Below, in pieces: positions 23,242 to 23,513 of a stretch of 23,513 nucleotides of DNA. The first letter of the stretch is position 1; every line of letters starts with the position of its first letter. Both the position numbers and the translations under genes were made by a program. Origin of the DNA: CAYLNH01 sp964384625 (GTDB lineage: Bacteria > Verrucomicrobiota > Lentisphaeria > JABSQK01). The stretch lies in NCBI GenBank assembly GCA_964384625.1, contig CAYLNH010000099.1, forward strand, positions 1-23,513. Reading direction: 5' to 3'. The notes below the pieces were generated by a model. The model did not search any database. It saw nothing but the letters and a program-made list of their open reading frames with translations, and was not told where the DNA came from.

Positions 23242-23513
23242 CTCCAGCGCCGGGGAACCGCTAAGCTTGGCCTCAAAAGCGCCGTTCTGAAGCCCAGAGG
23301 GCGGGCATTGGTATCGTACCCGGAGGGAGCCCCCGAACGACCTGACCTGCCGGGTCTGGTGAGCGTGACATGCGGGGACTGCCGGCCCGGGGATGGGATT
23401 GGTCCTGAAACACAGGCCGGAAGGGCCGAATTACAGCCTCAGGCGGGCTTACGCCTGACGGGAATGGCGCTGAATTAAGATGATCTTGGGACAGGCAATG
23501 TCTTTTCCGTGTA
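23242..23513 (+). ncRNA. Hairpin-rich non-coding end, possible group II intron fragment
   Basis: No convincing gene is seen. Short hairpins are dense: GGTA-TCG-TACC; GGTCCTG-AAACA-CAGGCC (six pairs with one bulged U); GGCC-GGAAG-GGCC; and TCAGGCG-GGCTTA-CGCCTGA (23439-23458, seven pairs). The GAAA/GGAAG-type loops and the run of consecutive small stems recall domain I of bacterial group II introns, whose maturase gene would lie beyond the window. This is an impression from memory, and strand and limits are uncertain. Confidence 0.3.
23439..23458. repeat. Seven-base-pair hairpin
   Basis: TCAGGCG and CGCCTGA pair perfectly around the 6-base loop GGCTTA. It has no following T-tract, so it is more likely part of a folded RNA or an extragenic palindrome than a terminator of the kinase gene, whose stop lies about 200 bases upstream. 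Confidence 0.5.

Overview
This is a GC-rich bacterial window that most resembles a member of the PVC superphylum, with Lentisphaerota or a near relative most likely. Three things suggest this. There are two prepilin-type N-termini of the FTLIELLVV kind, one with an arginine directly before the phenylalanine, as is common in Lentisphaerota; the other belongs to a pseudopilin with an H-X10-DG tail. There is a Hanks-type kinase with DLG in place of DFG, fused to a sulfatase-modifying-factor-like domain. There are also large GT-C/YfhO membrane proteins. No rRNA, tRNA, CRISPR array or intact transposase was seen. The taxonomic call is inference from protein style only.

Left part (1-2447): a truncated prepilin fragment (minus), then a decayed gene for a small S24/LexA-fold-like protein (plus, frameshifted and internally shortened). 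About 550 bases without an intact gene follow. They hold one perfect and one near-perfect DnaA box, an odd palindrome, a tandem 7-mer and an AT-rich promoter-like tract. Next comes an unusual sigma factor whose N-terminus looks like a CBS module, and an 89-residue unknown protein.

Middle-left (2448-8715): an S9 prolyl-oligopeptidase-family peptidase and a GT39-like membrane glycosyltransferase, both minus. The glycosyltransferase is head-to-head with a plus-strand YfhO-family membrane protein, with only about 25 bases between the start codons. A REP-like palindrome lies in the convergent gap before recD.

Middle (8716-14597): recB and recD overlap by ATGA and are intact by motif, but there is no recC beside them. 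RecD ends in a low-complexity acidic tail whose last residues, QLKLFDF, look like a sliding-clamp-binding motif.

Right-middle (14731-20332, all minus): two tightly packed gene groups. The upstream group is a secreted alpha/beta hydrolase, a cytoplasmic alpha/beta hydrolase with a Cys nucleophile elbow, and an NTF2-like putative lipoprotein. The downstream group is a membrane-anchored charged helical protein, a pseudopilin, an ABC ATPase and an ABC-2 permease. Within the groups most junctions are ATGA/GTGA overlaps or longer overlaps, which suggests translational coupling and shared function, possibly in envelope stress or export.

Right end (20596-23513): a large plus-strand membrane kinase (kinase, transmembrane helix, about 240-residue Ala/Glu/Lys/Arg coiled coil, SUMF1/FGE-like domain). 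The last 270 bases hold no convincing gene but are rich in short hairpins and may be the edge of a structured RNA such as a group II intron.
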